From: a virus
Virus record (IMG/VR): IMGVR_UViG_3300030103_004672
Span: 1-64,000 of that record
DNA length: 64,000 nt
Strand: one strand, 5' to 3'
The translations under genes and the position numbers were made by a program. The notes beneath the pieces are model-generated. The model searched no databases. It worked only from the letters and a program-made list of their open reading frames with translations, and was not told the origin of the DNA. Position 1 is the stretch's first letter. Each line of letters opens with the position of its first letter. This document shows, piece by piece, positions 25,268 through 34,410 of this stretch.

Positions 25268-25906
25268 ATGTTAAAATATACTAACGACGAATTAGGTAAG
25301 AGTATCCTGATCGACTCGAATGGTGAACAAGTAATGATGGAATGGGAAAAGCCATACATGGAAGCATGTATTGATTTTCTTGAACCAAAAGGAGATGTTT
25401 TAGAGATAGGATTTGGTATGGGTTATTCTGCTACTCAGATTCAAAAACATACCCCTAAGTCATACACTATTGTAGAGTGTGATCCTGTTGTGATTGAAAA
25501 ATGTAAAGAATGGGCTAAACAATATGATAATGTAACTATCATAGAAGCCCGATGGCAAGAAGTAATTACAACTGATAGATTAGGTAAATATGACGAAGTA
25601 TTCTTTGATGATTTTCCTAACGATATTGAATACAAATCCGAATTAGAGTATTACAACGTAAATACAAGATTCCATCTTTTTATTGACTTCTTACGAATGC
25701 ATCATCTAAAGCCTAACGCCAAAATATCTGGATATCTTTGCAAAGGTGAGAGCATGCAAAAAAACAAATATTGGAAGCATAAGTATATCGATAATAATGC
25801 CTGGGACTACAAAGAGAAAATTATTGATATCGAGGTGAGTAAAATACAAAAGTATCATAATTCTGTAAATAAAGCAGTGATACCTCTCTTAACATACAAA
25901 TTGTAG
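25268..25906 (+). CDS. Class I SAM-dependent methyltransferase (GAMT/RMT2-like)
   Basis: The 212-residue protein has the SAM-binding motif LEIGFGMGYSAT, an acidic motif II region YTIVECDP and a post-motif VFFDDFPND. MMEWEKPYMEACIDFL before motif I resembles guanidinoacetate N-methyltransferase and related RMT2 enzymes (family recall). The substrate in a phage is unknown; it may be a protein side chain or a small guanidino compound. It sits four bases after the fibre-like gene and before dUTPase. Confidence 0.7.
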   Translation: MLKYTNDELGKSILIDSNGEQVMMEWEKPYMEACIDFLEPKGDVLEIGFGMGYSATQIQKHTPKSYTIVECDPVVIEKCKEWAKQYDNVTIIEARWQEVITTDRLGKYDEVFFDDFPNDIEYKSELEYYNVNTRFHLFIDFLRMHHLKPNAKISGYLCKGESMQKNKYWKHKYIDNNAWDYKEKIIDIEVSKIQKYHNSVNKAVIPLLTYKL

Positions 25907-25944
25907 TAAACATTATCGAATGCCAGTGTATAAAAAGTAAAACA

Positions 25945-26409
25945 ATGGCAAATACAGATAATAAATGTGCTAATCTAGAAGTACAAGATCATCACAAACA
26001 TGCCGAAGATACATTTGGTTTAATTTATGACAAACAGCGAGAGCTCCAAGAAAGGTTAGGGTTTGATTTCTCTAATTATACTCTTAAGGACGTTGCTGAT
26101 TTTTGGTTTGTTAACAAACATGCTTTAGATGATGAAATGGGCGAAATGTTCGATGCACTTGGTGGTGTAAATGACGGTATAGCTAATGCAGCATGGAAGT
26201 ATTGGAAGAAAGATAATTCGAAGGCATCAAAAATGTCTGTTAAAGATCTTTCAGAAGCTGACCGCCTTGAGTTATATTATGAATGGATTGACGGTTTGCA
26301 TTTCTACATGAACTTTGCGATTGCACTAGGCATGACAAGCAAAGACATCGTAAATTTATACATGGCAAAGAATGCAGAAAATTTTGACAGACAAGAAAGA
26401 GGTTATTAA
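25945..26409 (+). CDS. 56: Dimeric dUTPase (dUTP diphosphatase, gp56-like)
   Basis: This all-alpha NTP pyrophosphatase converts dUTP to dUMP, keeping uracil out of DNA and supplying dUMP for thymidylate or modified-pyrimidine synthesis. In the 154 residues, the metal-binding motifs are visible as LDDEMGEMFDAL and EWIDGLHFYMNFAIALG, with the C-terminal YMAKNAENFDRQERGY typical of the family. T4 gp56 also acts on dCTP; whether this one does is unknown. It precedes the polymerase gene by three bases. Confidence 0.85.
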   Translation: MANTDNKCANLEVQDHHKHAEDTFGLIYDKQRELQERLGFDFSNYTLKDVADFWFVNKHALDDEMGEMFDALGGVNDGIANAAWKYWKKDNSKASKMSVKDLSEADRLELYYEWIDGLHFYMNFAIALGMTSKDIVNLYMAKNAENFDRQERGY

Positions 26410-26412
26410 TAT

Positions 26413-27816
26413 ATGCTATTAGATGTTTCGCAGGAAGACGGTAACTTGATCGTATCGTACTATAATTTTGAAGGTAAGACTAGATTTAAACATTACGAAT
26501 TAACATCAAAGGATTTGTACAATTGGTATCCATGTGATGCAAGTGATAAAAGAGCAGATCTTAAGATGAAGAACTGGGATGGTACACCAGTTAGAAAGGG
26601 TCGTACAAAGCATCTTAATAAGTATCGTGTTATTGAATACTTAGAGAACATACCTGAGCAAGATAAGAAGACTATATTCGGATATGATTTTCCTAAGACA
26701 TATTTTATTGATATCGAAGTTGAAGTAACTGATAGTTTCCCAGAACCTGAAAAGGCTGAGAATGCTATTACAGCTATTTGTATAGTAACGCCTGCAAATC
26801 AATGTGTAGTTCTCGCAACACGAGACATTCCAAAGGAGCAATATGGTGCTATTGAAAACCAGATAAATGAACACTTCAAAAGCACTGGTGAGACATTTAC
26901 ATTTGACATGAAATGTTTTAAGTCTGAATACGACATGCTATACACATTTCTTAAGTCATTTGTAAGAAAGTTCCCTATGATGACTGGTTGGAACTTTGTT
27001 AAGTTTGACTGGGCTTACATAGTAAATAGAGCAAAAAAGCTTGGGATAGATGCTTCAATAGCTTCACCCCTTGACAGGTTATTCAGCAACAATAATTATC
27101 CGTCACACGTTGGTGTTATGGATTACATGGAGATATATTCTAAGTGGGACAGAACTGTAAGTATCAAAGATGATCTTAAACTCGATACTGCTGGAGCTGC
27201 TGTACTAGGAATTAAGAAGATAAAGTATGATGGCACACTGCAGGATCTGTACGAGAAAGAATACTCAAAATACATATTTTACAATGCTGTAGATACGGCT
27301 CTAGTACAACTAATCCATAAGAAGATTAAGACGATGGATATTGCGTTGACAATATCACATATGAGTAGGATTAGTATATTTAAAGCTGCCTCACCTGTTG
27401 CAATTACAGAATCTTTGTTATGTAAAGAATTCTTAAAGCAAAACAGAGTTATGGCAACTCTTGATGAGAAGAATACAAAAAGCAGACAGTATGAAGGTGC
27501 ATTTGTAAAACAACCAATAACAGGCATGCATAACTCTGTTGCATGTTTTGACTTTGCATCACTTTATCCATCAATCATGAGACAGATGAATGTCTCTCCT
27601 GAAAGTTTTGTAAAGAAGGTAGACCCTAAACATACGTCTGATGAAATGGCTGATGATAGAATAGTTGCTATAAATGGAGTCGTTTATAAGTCTGAGGAAT
27701 CAATTCTAAAAAGGATTCTTGCAGATCTATATGGTCAGCGTAAAGAATATAAAAAGAAATCTTTCGAATTGCAGCAAAAAGCTTATGACCTCGAAAAAAC
27801 CTTACCAAAAACATAA
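26413..27816 (+). CDS. 43: DNA polymerase gp43, N-terminal part (exonuclease and palm motif A)
   Basis: This 467-residue product is the first half of a family B replicative polymerase. Exonuclease motifs are intact: FIDIEVEV (Exo I), GWNFVKFDW (Exo II) and YNAVDTAL (Exo III). Palm motif A follows as DFASLYPSIMRQ. It ends in charged helical sequence (YGQRKEYKKKSFELQQKAYD) typical of the fingers, before motif B. The remaining motifs are in a separate gene at 37046, so this is a split polymerase whose halves (467 + 378 residues; T4 gp43 898) must assemble. No intein signature is present at the break. Confidence 0.9.
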   Translation: MLLDVSQEDGNLIVSYYNFEGKTRFKHYELTSKDLYNWYPCDASDKRADLKMKNWDGTPVRKGRTKHLNKYRVIEYLENIPEQDKKTIFGYDFPKTYFIDIEVEVTDSFPEPEKAENAITAICIVTPANQCVVLATRDIPKEQYGAIENQINEHFKSTGETFTFDMKCFKSEYDMLYTFLKSFVRKFPMMTGWNFVKFDWAYIVNRAKKLGIDASIASPLDRLFSNNNYPSHVGVMDYMEIYSKWDRTVSIKDDLKLDTAGAAVLGIKKIKYDGTLQDLYEKEYSKYIFYNAVDTALVQLIHKKIKTMDIALTISHMSRISIFKAASPVAITESLLCKEFLKQNRVMATLDEKNTKSRQYEGAFVKQPITGMHNSVACFDFASLYPSIMRQMNVSPESFVKKVDPKHTSDEMADDRIVAINGVVYKSEESILKRILADLYGQRKEYKKKSFELQQKAYDLEKTLPKT

Positions 27817-27882
27817 TTTTACCTTTTACTATCATCTTTAACCTGATAGATAAAACTCACAATCAAAAAGAATCACTAATTA

Positions 27883-28884
27883 ATGAGCATACCTAAACTA
27901 TTTGAAGAAAGAATACCGTTCAAGCCATTTGAATTTCAGGAGTATTATACTGACGGTTGGCTAGCCCAGGCACAAGCCTTTTGGTTACATACCGAGATTG
28001 CAATGCAATCTGATATAAAAGACTGGAATGAGAATCTTAGTCCAGAAGAGAAGAATCTTGTGGGCAACATCTTATTAGGATTTGCTCAAACAGAATGCGC
28101 CGTTAGCGATTATTGGACAACCATGGTTACTAAATGGTTTCCAAAGCATGAAATTAAGCAGATGGCAATGATGTTTGGTTCACAGGAAACCATACATGCA
28201 ACTGCCTATTCATACTTAAACGAAACTTTAGGTCTAGAAGATTTCGAGGCATTTTTGCACGAGCCTTCAATTGCAGATAGATTTGAATTGTTGGTTGCAA
28301 CTAAGGCTGACTACACTCATGAAGATCTAGCAATCAGCGAAGAGGCTAGAATCGATGTTGCAAAATCACTCGCAATATTCTCTGCATTTGCTGAAGGCGT
28401 TTCACTGTACTCGTCATTTGCTGTGCTTTACTCTTTTCAGATGCGAAATTTATTAAAAGGTATCGGACAACAGATGAAGTGGTCAGTACGTGACGAGAGT
28501 CTTCATTCAAAAATGGGATGCAAACTATTCAACCATATGTGCACCGAATATCCTGAATTAAGAAGTGAAGTACGTATTAAGGTAGAACAAGCAGCTGCCT
28601 TGATGGTCGAAATGGAGCACAAGTATATAGACAAAATATTTGAATCTGGCGATCTTGAAAATTTAACTGCTAGCGACCTCAAAAATTTTATTTCTAGAAG
28701 AGCAAATGAAAAATTAGTTGAGCTAGGATATGAATCTATTTTTAATTATGACGCAGAAAGTGCGGATAATCTTAATTGGTTCTATCATTTAACAGGAGGT
28801 TTAACACACACTGACTTCTTTGCAATTCGACCTACTGACTATTCTAAGGCTGGAGAGGGCGATGATTGGGATAATGTTTGGTAA
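27883..28884 (+). CDS. nrdB: Ribonucleotide reductase class I small subunit
   Basis: The subunit houses the metal centre and radical that start reduction of ribonucleotides. Ligands can be read in 333 residues: Glu71 (QTE), E102-x-x-H105 (ETIH), Glu171 (AEG) and E205-x-x-H208 (ESLH). Tyr109, seven residues after Glu102, is in the radical-tyrosine position. The first ligand is Glu where classical class Ia has Asp. The gene follows the first polymerase half by 66 bases and precedes nrdA. Confidence 0.92.
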   Translation: MSIPKLFEERIPFKPFEFQEYYTDGWLAQAQAFWLHTEIAMQSDIKDWNENLSPEEKNLVGNILLGFAQTECAVSDYWTTMVTKWFPKHEIKQMAMMFGSQETIHATAYSYLNETLGLEDFEAFLHEPSIADRFELLVATKADYTHEDLAISEEARIDVAKSLAIFSAFAEGVSLYSSFAVLYSFQMRNLLKGIGQQMKWSVRDESLHSKMGCKLFNHMCTEYPELRSEVRIKVEQAAALMVEMEHKYIDKIFESGDLENLTASDLKNFISRRANEKLVELGYESIFNYDAESADNLNWFYHLTGGLTHTDFFAIRPTDYSKAGEGDDWDNVW

Positions 28885-28899
28885 AAAATATATTTAATA

Positions 28900-30684
28900 A
28901 TGAATACTGTAGATATTTTAGCCCATCAGTTAGGATGGGAGAGGGGAGTAGACTACCCAGAGTGGGGTCATACTGATGTTTATTTGGCGACAATATCGAA
29001 GGGTTATTGTTATCAAAATGAAACACCTAGGGATGCATATTGGAGAGTTGCTACAACAATTTCAAAAAGGTTAAAAAAACCGGAGTTAGCCGATAAGTTC
29101 TTTAACTATATCTGGAATGGTTGGCTTTGTCTTGCATCACCAGTTTTATCAAACACTGGAACAGAAAGGGGCTTGCCAATTTCATGCTTTGGAATAGACG
29201 TTGGAGACAGCATCCATGAAATAGGCACTAAGAATCTAGAACTGATGTTGCTTGCTAAGTATGGTGGTGGGGTCGGAATTGGCCATAACCAGATCAGACC
29301 AGCAGGATCAGAGATAACTAATAATGGAACAAGTGACGGTATAGTACCTTTCATTAAGATCAATGACTCTACTATACTAGCTACAAACCAGGGAACAGTT
29401 AGGCGAGGTGCAGCTAGCTCAAACATTAACATTGATCATGAGGACTTTTGGGAATGGCTAGAGATAAGAGAGCCTAAGGGTGATATTAATAGACAATGCC
29501 TGAACATGAACCAGTGCGTGATTATTGGTGATAAGTTTATGAGAAAACTTCAGGAAGGAGATCGTGATGCCAGAGAAAGGTACTTAGCAGTTATCAAAAA
29601 GCGCAGGCAAACTGGGCAGCCCTATATAATGTATAGAGGTAATGTCAACAAGCAGAATCCAGAAGCATATAAAAATAACGGCTTGAAAGTATTCATGACT
29701 AATATATGTAGCGAAATTGTCCTACATACCGATGAAAGCCACTCTTTTGTGTGTTGTTTATCGTCGCTGAATCTTGCGAAATATGATGAGTGGAAAAACA
29801 CAAATTTAATTTATGACTCAACAGTTTTTTTAGACGGTGTATTAGAAGAGTTCATACAGCGTGCTAAGAACTTAAAGGGCTTTGAGAATGCAGTCAGATT
29901 TGCAGAAAAGGGAAGAGCCTTAGGTCTAGGGGTTTTAGGATGGCATACTTATTTGCAACAGCGAGGCATACCATTTGACTCATTGGCCGCACAGTTTGAA
30001 ACTAGGAATATATTTAGCCAACTCAAAATAGAGAGTGAGAGAGCAAGTAGAGATTTAGCTGAGGAATATGGAGAACCATTGTGGTGCAGAGATACAGGTT
30101 TTAGAAATACACATCTTAGAGCCGTTGCGCCAACAGTGTCAAACTCAAAGTTATCTGGTGGCATTTCAGCAGGCATTGAACCAATTCCAGCGAACGTGTT
30201 CACAGATCAGTCTGCGAAGGGAACATTTATAAGAAAAAATCCAATATTAGAAACTGTATTAGATAGAATCGGCTATAATAATGAATCTGCATGGAATAAA
30301 ATCATGGCAGATGGTGGGTCTGTACAAGACCTACAAATTTTAGATGACTGGTGCTATTTGAGAGGTCGACTGGTTAGAACAGATGAGGTAACAGATCAAG
30401 AAAAATCTGAAATTTATCCAGCAAAAGACGTGTTTAAGACGTTTAAAGAGGTCAATCAGCTAGAACTTATAAGACAAGCAGGCATCAGGCAGCAATATAT
30501 AGATCAAGCAGTTTCTCTAAACCTGGCATTCCCAAAGGCCGCCACACCTAAGTGGATACTGGATTGCCACCTAGAAGCATGGAAACTTGGTGTAAAAACT
30601 TTATACTATATGAGAACGGAATCAGTCCTTAGAGGAGACATCGCAGCAGCTGCTATGTCAGATTGCCTACACTGCGACGGCTGA
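28900..30684 (+). CDS. nrdA: Ribonucleotide reductase class I large subunit
   Basis: The catalytic subunit reduces NDPs to dNDPs for phage DNA synthesis. Active-site features in 594 residues include the Cys in LPISCFGID, NICSEI carrying the radical Cys, the second redox Cys in CCLSSLNL, AVAPTVSNS, and a C-terminal SDCLHCDG redox pair. At 594 residues it is much shorter than T4 NrdA (754), and there is no N-terminal ATP-cone, so the dATP off-switch is probably missing, which would favour sustained dNTP production. It is paired with nrdB 15 bases upstream. Confidence 0.92.
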   Translation: MNTVDILAHQLGWERGVDYPEWGHTDVYLATISKGYCYQNETPRDAYWRVATTISKRLKKPELADKFFNYIWNGWLCLASPVLSNTGTERGLPISCFGIDVGDSIHEIGTKNLELMLLAKYGGGVGIGHNQIRPAGSEITNNGTSDGIVPFIKINDSTILATNQGTVRRGAASSNINIDHEDFWEWLEIREPKGDINRQCLNMNQCVIIGDKFMRKLQEGDRDARERYLAVIKKRRQTGQPYIMYRGNVNKQNPEAYKNNGLKVFMTNICSEIVLHTDESHSFVCCLSSLNLAKYDEWKNTNLIYDSTVFLDGVLEEFIQRAKNLKGFENAVRFAEKGRALGLGVLGWHTYLQQRGIPFDSLAAQFETRNIFSQLKIESERASRDLAEEYGEPLWCRDTGFRNTHLRAVAPTVSNSKLSGGISAGIEPIPANVFTDQSAKGTFIRKNPILETVLDRIGYNNESAWNKIMADGGSVQDLQILDDWCYLRGRLVRTDEVTDQEKSEIYPAKDVFKTFKEVNQLELIRQAGIRQQYIDQAVSLNLAFPKAATPKWILDCHLEAWKLGVKTLYYMRTESVLRGDIAAAAMSDCLHCDG

Positions 30685-30699
30685 TAATTATATTAATTA

Positions 30700-31452
30700 G
30701 TGGATAATTTAAACATTTATATAGTAGGACCATGTAGTGTGGAAAGTAGCTTTATTTTTGGATGCGTTGCAGAGAAAATGACTAGCGCGATACCAGACGA
30801 TAAGAACTGGTATTTAAAAGGAAGCTTTGACAAAGCGAACAGAACTAGTGTCGAAGCGCCTAGAGGTCCTGGAATTTATGATTCTATTGATATTTTTGAA
30901 GATATTAAAGAAAAATTCACAAATATTAAAATCACTACCGATATCCACGAGCCCTGGCAGGCTGAAAAATTGAGGCACATTGTTGATATGATCCAAGTTC
31001 CAGCATTTTTATGCAGACAAACTGATTTGATAAGAGAATGTGCACATAATTTTGATGTGATAAATGTAAAGAAAGGCCAATGGATGGATCCTGGATCAAT
31101 GCGACATGTGGTTGAGAAGATACGTTATTATAATGAAGATGCAAAGGTATACATCACAGAACGTGGCACTCAGTTTGGATACGACAGGGTCATAGTAGAC
31201 TATAGAGCTGTTGATATCATGAAGGAATTTTGCGATGGTGTCATATTGGATTGTACACATTCAACTCAACAGTTAGGGCAGGGAACTACTGGTGGTAATA
31301 GAAATCTTGCAAAGGCATATGTTAAAACTGCAAGAGAATTTGGTTATGATGGAATTTTTGCAGAAACACATCCAGCTCCAGATACTGCAATTTCTGATAA
31401 GGATAGCCAAATAGACTTAGAGTGGATGGCTAGCGTGATAAATACTATATGA
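30700..31452 (+). CDS. kdsA: 3-deoxy-8-phosphooctulonate synthase (KDO-8-P synthase)
   Basis: KdsA condenses phosphoenolpyruvate with arabinose-5-phosphate to make the precursor of KDO, the inner-core sugar of lipopolysaccharide. The 250-residue protein keeps family blocks GPCSVES, KGSFDKANRTS, APRGPGI, TTDIHEPWQAE, QVPAFLCRQTDL, VKKGQWMDPG, ERGTQFGYDR, DCTHSTQQLG and ETHPAP. The only in-frame start is GTG at 30700, since TAA lies two codons upstream. Cellular KdsA is about 280 residues. In a phage it could sustain or alter host LPS during infection. The stop overlaps the Nudix ATG. Confidence 0.85.
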   Translation: MDNLNIYIVGPCSVESSFIFGCVAEKMTSAIPDDKNWYLKGSFDKANRTSVEAPRGPGIYDSIDIFEDIKEKFTNIKITTDIHEPWQAEKLRHIVDMIQVPAFLCRQTDLIRECAHNFDVINVKKGQWMDPGSMRHVVEKIRYYNEDAKVYITERGTQFGYDRVIVDYRAVDIMKEFCDGVILDCTHSTQQLGQGTTGGNRNLAKAYVKTAREFGYDGIFAETHPAPDTAISDKDSQIDLEWMASVINTI

Positions 31453-31898
31453 AATATTCAAGATCCGCAGGACTGGCAATCATATACAAAGGGACAGTAT
31501 TAATGGGGCATCCTAGTAATGGATCTTGGGTTGGTAGATATAGTATTCCAAAAGGTCACGTTGAAGATAGCGAATCGATTTTAGAGGCTGCGATTAGAGA
31601 GACAAAGGAAGAGGTTGGCATATCAGTTCCACTTGAAATGATTGACAAAACCCCTTACAGAGTTTACAGAATAGGTAAGCACAGCATTAAAACAGTTTTT
31701 TATTATATAGTAAAAATTGACGATCTTGGGCAAATCGGACTAGATACGATAAAGGTACCAAAAGAACAGCTTCAGATAGAGGAAATCGACTGGGCTGGAT
31801 TTATAACATACAAAGAAGCTAAGCTTAGATCATCTAGGTATCAATTAGCACTGATAGATAACTTACTTAATTTAGGATTATTAAACCCAACTTTATAA
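31449..31898 (+). CDS. Nudix hydrolase
   Basis: The 149-residue protein carries a perfect Nudix box, G-x5-E-x7-R-E-x-x-E-E-x-G-I, from Gly36 (GHVEDSE) through RETKEEVGI at residues 50-58. Nudix enzymes hydrolyse nucleoside diphosphates linked to another moiety. The fold N-terminal to the box (GLAIIYKGTVLMGHPS) resembles diadenosine-polyphosphate or NTP-type Nudix proteins; T4 NudE is such an enzyme. The substrate cannot be assigned. The ATG overlaps the kdsA stop (ATGA). Confidence 0.88.
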   Translation: MKYSRSAGLAIIYKGTVLMGHPSNGSWVGRYSIPKGHVEDSESILEAAIRETKEEVGISVPLEMIDKTPYRVYRIGKHSIKTVFYYIVKIDDLGQIGLDTIKVPKEQLQIEEIDWAGFITYKEAKLRSSRYQLALIDNLLNLGLLNPTL

Positions 31899-31907
31899 AA
31901 AAATATT

Positions 31908-32087
31908 ATGATGGAAAAATTTGAAAACATTGAGACTTTGATTGAATCAGCAAGAGTAGAGGCTGAAAAATTCTATCAGAAAGGAAACAAAACAGCTGGC
32001 ACTAGATTAAGAAAACTCATGCAGGATTTAAAGAACGCTGCACAAGAAGTTAGAGTAGAAGTACAAGAGACTAAGGCTAACCTATAA
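31908..32087 (+). CDS. Small histone H1-like (Hc1-type) DNA-binding protein
   Basis: This 59-residue gene starts MMEKFENIETLIESA and contains EKFYQKGNKTAG, TRLRKLMQDLKNAAQEVR and VEVQETK, the pattern of short Hc1-type histone-like proteins that are frequent in Bacteroidetes nucleoids (family recall). It is helical and Lys/Arg-rich in the second half. It may compact phage or host DNA or tune transcription. It starts ten bases after the Nudix stop. Confidence 0.75.
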   Translation: MMEKFENIETLIESARVEAEKFYQKGNKTAGTRLRKLMQDLKNAAQEVRVEVQETKANL

Positions 32088-32116
32088 ACAAGTAGGATCT
32101 TTTTCGTATAATATTT

Positions 32117-33199
32117 ATGGAAAAGCATACGCAGCTAAAGTACTTAACAGACTACATTAGTGATAAATCTACAAGTATAGCAATCGCTGCGCTTGTAGGT
32201 AAACTAAGTCCAAAGGCGAGTTCACACAAATCAGGTTGGGCATACCACTTAGCAAACCAGTGCCATAATGCCGGTTACGAAAACGTCACAGTAGTAACAG
32301 ATACTACCACAAATTGGGATGATTTCGATGTCGTGCTAATTGAGCATGGGATGGAGTTCAAGGGCACTTTTAATATTTTCGGTGGTGCAAATGATGATCT
32401 TTATTATCAAATAACACGGATCTTTAGTTCTGCTAAGATGTTCAGCCTTCATCATGATATGCCTTGCATAGGTTCTTTGATAGAAAAAAGGCTGCATACT
32501 GGAAGCGACTTATTCAAGACGCTAGAAAGAAAAATTGAAGAGGTTAAAAAGATTTGTGCAAACAATATTACCAGAATTGATTGCATCGAAAAAACCGACA
32601 AGCTATGTTTTGGTGACAGCCACTCATTTAGCCAATACACACCAGGATATATGACTAGTCGCCACGACGGTCTAACTATGCACGGTGCATTAAAACGAGG
32701 TCTAGACACATATGTCTATCCTTGGATAAAGTCTCTAAGAATATACCTTGGAAATATCGACGTTAGGCATCATCTTATGCGACAGCATAATCCAGAAATG
32801 GCTGTTGATAAATTACTAGCTCAATATGAAGATGGTCTTATGAAGCTACAAGAATCAGGAGTTGTGGATATAGAAGTTGTGCACACTTTACCAATAGAAA
32901 ACGAGAGTAGAGCTTTGCCAAAAACTGGATACTACAAAGGTACTCCATTTACTGGAACATGGGAAGAACGAACTGATTTGGTAAAGCAAATTAATAAAGG
33001 TATTGATAAAATGTGTGAAAGAAATGGTTGGAGTTCTTATAAGCATCCTGAGGTATTTTATAACCATATAGGTGAACTTCCGTTTGACGTTATGGAAAAG
33101 CCAAAATCAGTACATATCGCTCGAGAATACTATAGATGGGATTTAGTAAACAATCGTAAAAACAAAAAGCTGATCAAGCAATCGATGTCTTTGTTTTAA
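32117..33199 (+). CDS. Putative SGNH/GDSL-like hydrolase domain protein with clamp-binding-like C-terminus
   Basis: The protein has 360 residues. Residues 1-155 contain a Rossmann-like phrase set (SIAIAALVGKLSPKASSH, DVVLIEHGMEFKG, MFSLHHDMP). From about 165, CFGDSHSFS and, about 50 residues on, IYLGNIDVRHHL match SGNH/GDSL blocks I and III (Gly-Asp-Ser and Gly-Asn). The last residues, IKQSMSLF, match the end of RNase H (AKQNQSLF), suggesting recruitment to the sliding clamp. It is followed four bases later by a putative base-modification gene. The substrate is unknown; DNA or modified nucleotides are possible given the tail. Confidence 0.55.
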   Translation: MEKHTQLKYLTDYISDKSTSIAIAALVGKLSPKASSHKSGWAYHLANQCHNAGYENVTVVTDTTTNWDDFDVVLIEHGMEFKGTFNIFGGANDDLYYQITRIFSSAKMFSLHHDMPCIGSLIEKRLHTGSDLFKTLERKIEEVKKICANNITRIDCIEKTDKLCFGDSHSFSQYTPGYMTSRHDGLTMHGALKRGLDTYVYPWIKSLRIYLGNIDVRHHLMRQHNPEMAVDKLLAQYEDGLMKLQESGVVDIEVVHTLPIENESRALPKTGYYKGTPFTGTWEERTDLVKQINKGIDKMCERNGWSSYKHPEVFYNHIGELPFDVMEKPKSVHIAREYYRWDLVNNRKNKKLIKQSMSLF

Positions 33200-33203
33200 A
33201 ATT

Positions 33204-34406
33204 ATGGAAATAAAAACAACCAAATACTACGACGAATATTTGAGGTATTTTAATTTAGCAAAGAGGCAACAGGATTCGAGCAATCTCGGACATGTGCCAC
33301 ACGCAGATTCAGATCTAGATGATGAACTAATGCATCACATTGAACTATACGATGTGGTAGAGAGAAAATATGCCGGGTTTTCACAGATTGTTAACGATTG
33401 TTTTTACGGATGGTCAGAAGATCACCCGTATTGGTCAAGAATGAATGCAGGTCTTTATACAACTCAAAGAAAGCAGGTTGCAACGAACTGGACTGGCAAG
33501 CAAAATCATTTTGATCTGGCAGAATGGCTTTATGTTTTTATACTTCATAGAGTCACAGGATCTGCTATTAACTATGCAACTAAGCCAAGTGGCTATCATA
33601 ACACCCTTCTATTTGATTTATGGCAATCTGATACTATAGAACAAATGTGCAAACAGGTTAAGGAGGCAACAAAATCTTTTTACACATCTGTTGGCTATCA
33701 GTTTCCAGCATTCCCAAAGCCACCTGCGCCAAAATCAAATGCTGATTTTAGCTTTAGCACAAAGAGAGAATACGTGTATAAAAGAGGCGGCGATTACTTT
33801 CTATGTGAGTTCGCACCTAGACTTGCAAGGGATATGGCGCATTTTCTTGAGCAGGGTGGCAAAAAGGATCTTAGAGAGCTTGGAGAATGGATGTTTAAAT
33901 GGAATAAGGACAATGGACTAAGAGCTTACAAATTTCAATATGCAGCTGTTATTGCCGATGTTGCAGATTGGTTTCCACAATATATCAATAGGGAATCTAT
34001 GTTTTTCTATGGAACAAACGCGGTAGAGTGCATTGGTTATCTAGCAGATCCAATAAATGGCAAGGGCAAAAAATCAGAGCCTTTTTTAGATGCAGTCATG
34101 ACAAGAATTTATGAAGATACTGGATCACTACCATATAATGCCGAGGATGTTGCATGTGACTTTATTCGTTGGATAGAAAATTACATGAGACCAGGTGCGG
34201 ATTATAAGCATATCAACATGGACACTCTTTGGAACTCATCTACAATAATTGATCATCCGTTTGGTAGACAGAGGGCAATGCTTGAGTTAGGGCTATTAGA
34301 ATCTTTCAATGGAATGACCAATCACCCATCTGATGACAAAGTTATAAAAGCAGCTGGTATTGATGTAGATGAGTACAAAAAACGTGTTTCGAAACTTTAT
34401 AATTAA
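33204..34406 (+). CDS. Possible aGPT-pyrophosphorylase-like (thymine hypermodification) protein
   Basis: The 400-residue protein is helical and Trp/Tyr/His-rich, with conserved-looking blocks TQRKQVATNWTGKQNHFDLAE, GSAINYATKPSGYHNTL and DWFPQYINRES. By general pattern I suspect the alpha-glutamyl/putrescinyl thymine pyrophosphorylase group, whose members act on hydroxymethyluracil-derived bases in hypermodified phage DNA. This recall is uncertain and no database comparison was possible. Context supports a multi-step pathway: an SGNH-like gene before and a PLP-enzyme gene after, with near-zero spacing. No hydroxymethyluracil synthase or kinase is visible in this window. Confidence 0.45.
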   Translation: MEIKTTKYYDEYLRYFNLAKRQQDSSNLGHVPHADSDLDDELMHHIELYDVVERKYAGFSQIVNDCFYGWSEDHPYWSRMNAGLYTTQRKQVATNWTGKQNHFDLAEWLYVFILHRVTGSAINYATKPSGYHNTLLFDLWQSDTIEQMCKQVKEATKSFYTSVGYQFPAFPKPPAPKSNADFSFSTKREYVYKRGGDYFLCEFAPRLARDMAHFLEQGGKKDLRELGEWMFKWNKDNGLRAYKFQYAAVIADVADWFPQYINRESMFFYGTNAVECIGYLADPINGKGKKSEPFLDAVMTRIYEDTGSLPYNAEDVACDFIRWIENYMRPGADYKHINMDTLWNSSTIIDHPFGRQRAMLELGLLESFNGMTNHPSDDKVIKAAGIDVDEYKKRVSKLYN

Positions 34407-34410
34407 GATT

